The position numbers and the translations under genes are program-made. Under the pieces are notes generated by a model. It ran no database searches. It was not told the origin of the DNA and worked only from the letters and a program-made list of their open reading frames with translations. From contig NZ_PVTF01000001.1 of the NCBI RefSeq assembly GCF_003002815.1, positions 1,054,001 through 1,118,000 on the forward strand: a stretch of 64,000 bases of DNA. The letters run 5' to 3'. Position 1 is the stretch's first letter. Each line of letters starts with the position of its first letter. Of this stretch, positions 61,218 to 64,000 are shown piece by piece. The DNA comes from Umezawaea tangerina (GTDB lineage Bacteria > Actinomycetota > Actinomycetes > Mycobacteriales > Pseudonocardiaceae).

Positions 61218-62739
61218 AGGTGGCGCTCTGGCCCAGCGCGCTCTCGCTCAGGTAGCGCGGGTCGACGGTGTCGACGACGAGCACCAGCTGGTGACCGGCG
61301 GGAACGTCCCACAGGACCGGTTCGAGCTCGAAGTCCAGCGTCCTCGCCACGCCGGGGGAGACGTCGCGCAGGGTGAACGGCTTGTGCGTCACCAGCGAGC
61401 CGAGCCCGACCGACCCCACGTCGTACAGGTACGCGTACAGCGTCGTGGTCGGCGCGCTCGGCGTGACCGTGACGTGCAGCTTCGGCGCCCCGCTCACGGC
61501 CGTGGTGCGGGTGTAGGTCGGCCCCCACCACACGGCGGCGGCGTTGCGGTCGACCAGCGGCATCGACACCCCGGTCGGGATGCCGAAGAAGCCCTGCAGG
61601 GCCCCGCTGAGCAGGATCGTCCCGCTGTCGGCCACGGTCGGCCAGCCCGCGGCGATCCGGTTCTGCCAGCCCGTGGCGGCCGTCGTGCCCATCGCGCCGG
61701 TGCCCCAGGACGGGCCCGCCAGGTAGAGCGTGTCCTGCGCGGCCGACGCCGCGGCCCAACTGGGGAACGTCCGCCAGCCACCCCCGTTGTTCGGCTTGAG
61801 GTTGACCGGGTTCTCCCGGTCGATCCCGTTGTCCACGCCGCGCACGTGCTTGTCGAACCAGCGGCCGGCGGAGTCCCAGATCTCGTTGGGCAGCCCCGCC
61901 GCGCCGAACAGCTCGGCGGTCGCGTGGTCGCCGGGCGAGAGCATCAGCCGCTTCGGGCCGGTGAGCTTCGCGAACAGGTCGGTGACCTGGCCCGGCGCGA
62001 AGATCCCGTCGTTCCAGGCGTTGCCGATCATCACGGCGGTGCGGTTGGCGTTGATCGCGGCGATCTTGTTGGCGGCCGACCGGGACTCCGAGATCGGCAC
62101 GACCTCCTGGAACCGACCGTCGCGGTAGGCGTCCTCGGCCTGCCGCAGCACCGGGCCGGGGCGTCCGACGAGGTTGCCCGCGGCCAGCAGGACCTCGACG
62201 GCCTGGCTGTTCACGGTCTCGTTCGGGTAGAGCGAGCGGGCCAGGTCGGTCCACGTGCTCAGCGCCGCGACGGCCTTGATCCGCGGGTCGGCGGCCGCCG
62301 CCAGCAGGGCCTGCCCGGCGCCGTAGGAGATGCCCGCGACGCCGATCCTCGCCGCGTCGCCCCTGGCGTTGCCGATCGCCCAGTCGATCACCCGGCTGAC
62401 GTCGGCGACCGTGTCCGGCCCCGAGACGTCGATCTCGCCGCCGGAGTCGTAGAAGCCCCGGCTGGTGTAGCTGACCACCACGTACCCGGACTCGTAGGCG
62501 AACTTCGCGGCCGCGCCGACGTACTCGATGTTGTTGACGCCCCAGCTCGACGGCAGCACCAGCAGGGGGAACGGGCCGCTGCCGCGACCGGTCGGCTCGA
62601 CGACGAAGGCGCGGATGGGGGTTCCGCCCTGGCCGGGGATGGTCCGGTAGGAGGTGCTGAAGCCGGCGGCCTGCGCGACAGGGGTGAGCAGGCCTACGGC
62701 GAGCAGGGTGGTCAGGAACAGGACGAGTGATCGGCGCAC
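61168..62739 (-). CDS. Secreted CocE/NonD-family hydrolase (X-Pro dipeptidyl-peptidase-like)
   Basis: The 523-residue protein has a signal peptide (RRSLVLFLTTLLAVGLLTPVAQA), an alpha/beta-hydrolase domain with nucleophile GISYGAG, an acid in the WNDGIFAP region and His in LSPGDHATAE, and a C-terminal jelly-roll domain (about 370-523) as in X-Pro dipeptidyl-peptidases and cocaine esterase. The broad specificity of the family leaves the substrate open. GTG 62739 is supported by GGGAGGA and the start of the signal peptide. Confidence 0.85.
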   Translation of the reverse strand: MRRSLVLFLTTLLAVGLLTPVAQAAGFSTSYRTIPGQGGTPIRAFVVEPTGRGSGPFPLLVLPSSWGVNNIEYVGAAAKFAYESGYVVVSYTSRGFYDSGGEIDVSGPDTVADVSRVIDWAIGNARGDAARIGVAGISYGAGQALLAAAADPRIKAVAALSTWTDLARSLYPNETVNSQAVEVLLAAGNLVGRPGPVLRQAEDAYRDGRFQEVVPISESRSAANKIAAINANRTAVMIGNAWNDGIFAPGQVTDLFAKLTGPKRLMLSPGDHATAELFGAAGLPNEIWDSAGRWFDKHVRGVDNGIDRENPVNLKPNNGGGWRTFPSWAAASAAQDTLYLAGPSWGTGAMGTTAATGWQNRIAAGWPTVADSGTILLSGALQGFFGIPTGVSMPLVDRNAAAVWWGPTYTRTTAVSGAPKLHVTVTPSAPTTTLYAYLYDVGSVGLGSLVTHKPFTLRDVSPGVARTLDFELEPVLWDVPAGHQLVLVVDTVDPRYLSESALGQSATFSSPAADPSWLRVPRG

Positions 62740-62866
62740 GAGGTCCTCCCGGTGAACCGTGACCTGGATCACGTGTGGGTTACTCGTGAGTAAACAGAAC
62801 CTACCGCTAAGTAGCAATGGTTGTGATCCAGTTCACTTTTAACCGCCCGTGGCACCATCGGACCTT

Positions 62867-63736
62867 GTGAAACGTGTGCGATTCGGCGAGCGCGGGGTTC
62901 CGGACGACCGCGCGCTGGTGATGGCGATCGTCAACCGGACCAGGGACTCGTTCTACGACGGCGGCGCCACGTTCGCCGACGACACGGCGCTGGCCGCGGT
63001 CGACCGGGCCGTGGCCGAGGGCGCGGACATCGTCGACATCGGCGGTGTGCGCGCGGGGTCCAAGGGCGAGGTGGTCGACGCCGCCGAGGAGGCCCGCCGG
63101 GTCGTGCCGTTCGTCGCGCTGGTCCGCGAGCGGCACCCGGACCTGGTGATCAGCGTCGACACCTGGCGGCACGAGGTGGGCCGCGAGGTGTGCCGGGCGG
63201 GCGCGGACCTGCTCAACGACACCTGGGCGGGCGCGGACCCGGAGCTCGCCGAGGTCGCCGCGGAGTTCGGCGTCGGCATCGTCTGCTCGCACACCGGCGG
63301 CCTGGCCCCGCGCACCGACCCGCACCGCCCGCACTACACCGACGTCGTCGCCTCCGTGGTCGCCGAGCTGGTCGAGCGCGCCGAACGCGTGGTGGCGCTG
63401 GGCGTGCCCGCGGCGGGTGTGCTGATCGACCCGACGCACGACTTCGGCAAGAACACCTGGCACGGGCTGGAGCTGTTGCGGCGCCTGGACGAGCTGGTCG
63501 GCACGGGCTGGCCGGTGCTGATGGCGCTGTCCAACAAGGACTTCATCGGCGAGACGCTCGGCGCGGACGTCGGCGACCGGGTCGACGGCACGCTGGCCGC
63601 GACGGCGGTGGCGGCGTGGGCGGGCGCGCGGGTGTTCCGCGCCCACGAGGTCGGGCGGACCAGGCGGGCGCTGGAGATGGTGGCCTCGATCGCCGGGACG
63701 CGGACGCCTACGCGGGTGCTGAGAGCCCTCGCGTGA
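62867..63736 (+). CDS. folP2: Dihydropteroate synthase-like protein, FolP2 type
   Basis: The 289-residue TIM-barrel protein has the DHPS signature MAIVNRTRDSFYDGG and DIVDIGG near the N-terminus. However, the loop that is usually ESTRPG reads GVRAGSKGE, and the later segment reads SHTGGLAPRTDPHRPHY. These changes match mycobacterial FolP2, which I recall has no measurable DHPS activity. DPTHDFGKN and LSNKDFIGETL are present. A second, canonical folP is expected elsewhere. GTG 62867 or 62849 are both possible starts. It overlaps the convergent ABC gene at the 3' end. Confidence 0.8.
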   Translation: MKRVRFGERGVPDDRALVMAIVNRTRDSFYDGGATFADDTALAAVDRAVAEGADIVDIGGVRAGSKGEVVDAAEEARRVVPFVALVRERHPDLVISVDTWRHEVGREVCRAGADLLNDTWAGADPELAEVAAEFGVGIVCSHTGGLAPRTDPHRPHYTDVVASVVAELVERAERVVALGVPAAGVLIDPTHDFGKNTWHGLELLRRLDELVGTGWPVLMALSNKDFIGETLGADVGDRVDGTLAATAVAAWAGARVFRAHEVGRTRRALEMVASIAGTRTPTRVLRALA

Positions 63737-64000
63737 TGCCCTCGTCCTCCCAGCGGTCGCGGTAGTAGCCGGGGACCGCGACCAGCTCGGCGTGGCTGCC
63801 GCGCTGGGTGATCACCCCGGCCTCCAGCACCAGGACCTCGTCGAAGTGCTGGTGCGCCAACGGGCTCAGCCGGTGGGTGACCAGGACGACCGCGCCGGGG
63901 GCGGCGGCCAGGACGGCGGCGAGCACCCGGTCCGCGTGGTCGGGGTCGAGGCCCTCCACGGGTTCGTCCAGCAGCAGCACCGGGGGAGCGGCGAGCACCG
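63708..64000 (-). CDS. ABC exporter ATP-binding subunit, probably CydC-like (C-terminal end only)
   Basis: The 97 visible residues include Walker B LLLDEPVEGLDPDHAD, the H-loop VTHRLSPL and a C-terminal VLEAGVITQRGSHAELVAVPGYYRDRWEDE. The Walker A and signature lie outside the window. The ending resembles ATPase-permease fusions such as CydC (thiol reductant export for cytochrome bd). With only the C-terminus present, CydD or another exporter is possible. Overlaps folP2 by 29 bp at the 3' ends. Confidence 0.7.
   Translation of the reverse strand, partial: VLAAPPVLLLDEPVEGLDPDHADRVLAAVLAAAPGAVVLVTHRLSPLAHQHFDEVLVLEAGVITQRGSHAELVAVPGYYRDRWEDEGITRGLSAPA

Overview
The window is about 72% G+C with dense, mostly overlapping genes, many GTG starts and a mycothiol gene (mshB). 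This points to an actinomycete; I infer a Pseudonocardiaceae-type organism (Saccharothrix/Lentzea/Actinosynnema-like), but no rRNA or tRNA is present to confirm it. From memory, the core gene order follows the Mycobacterium tuberculosis block Rv1098c to Rv1207 (fum, glpX, xseB, xseA, Rv1109c, ispH, Rv1111c, ychF, pimE, pterin dehydratase, mutT2, typA, lpqW, mshB, Rv1171, fdxC, dapC, dapD, dapE, LOG, folP2), with lineage-specific genes inserted between the core genes.

Layout. 1-3.1 kb: a truncated MocR-type regulator divergent from an EamA permease, then fumarase. 3.1-5.3 kb: a TrxR-like ferredoxin-NADP reductase, a toxin-antitoxin deletion scar and an APH-type phosphotransferase. 5.4-8.1 kb: three tandem small L,D-transpeptidases and a secreted S1 protease. 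8.5-21.2 kb: glpX, the xse operon, ispH, an alpha/beta hydrolase with a divergent HTH regulator, a DUF6542 protein, sbcD-sbcC and ychF. 21.3-26.4 kb: a lipoprotein, an exonuclease-BRCT protein, a hidden 34-residue membrane protein, a PimE-like mannosyltransferase, a secreted GH88/105-like hydrolase and a pterin dehydratase. 26.5-30.2 kb: a TPP riboswitch with thiBPQ. 30.2-36.4 kb: a MITE-like palindrome, an ABC exporter with a LolA-like protein, a divergent two-component system, and an SRPBCC-Nudix fusion. 36.4-40.4 kb: a PadR pair, tryptophanyl-tRNA synthetase behind a Trp-Trp leader-peptide attenuator, a Lys/Cys-rich mini-protein under an iron box, and typA. 40.8-49 kb: LpqW-like lipoprotein and a complete peptide ABC importer. 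49.1-56.5 kb: mycothiol and lysine/diaminopimelate genes (mshB, fdxA, dapC, dapD, dapE) and two LOG proteins. 56.5-64 kb: mixed metabolic and regulatory genes, a FolP2-type protein and the end of an ABC exporter gene.

The most unusual content is non-coding. Three almost identical 117-bp nested palindromes, each with a shared 32-bp tail, lie downstream of glpX, ispH and typA in the same orientation relative to the upstream gene. A second palindromic family has CTAG ends that supply the stop codons of neighbouring genes. A ribosome-mediated Trp attenuator precedes trpS. Other notable features are a DtxR/IdeR-like box, a 23-bp perfect inverted repeat, a cluster of small TTC-loop hairpins, and a series of predicted leaderless promoters.

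Functional themes are central carbon metabolism (fumarase, GlpX), DNA repair (ExoVII, SbcCD, exonuclease-BRCT, AlkX-like), isoprenoid and cell-envelope synthesis (IspH, L,D-transpeptidases, PimE/LpqW, DapC/D/E), thiamine and peptide uptake, and redox metabolism (ferredoxin, ferredoxin reductase, MshB). Statements about family, ortholog and synteny rest on recalled knowledge and visible motifs, not on database searches.
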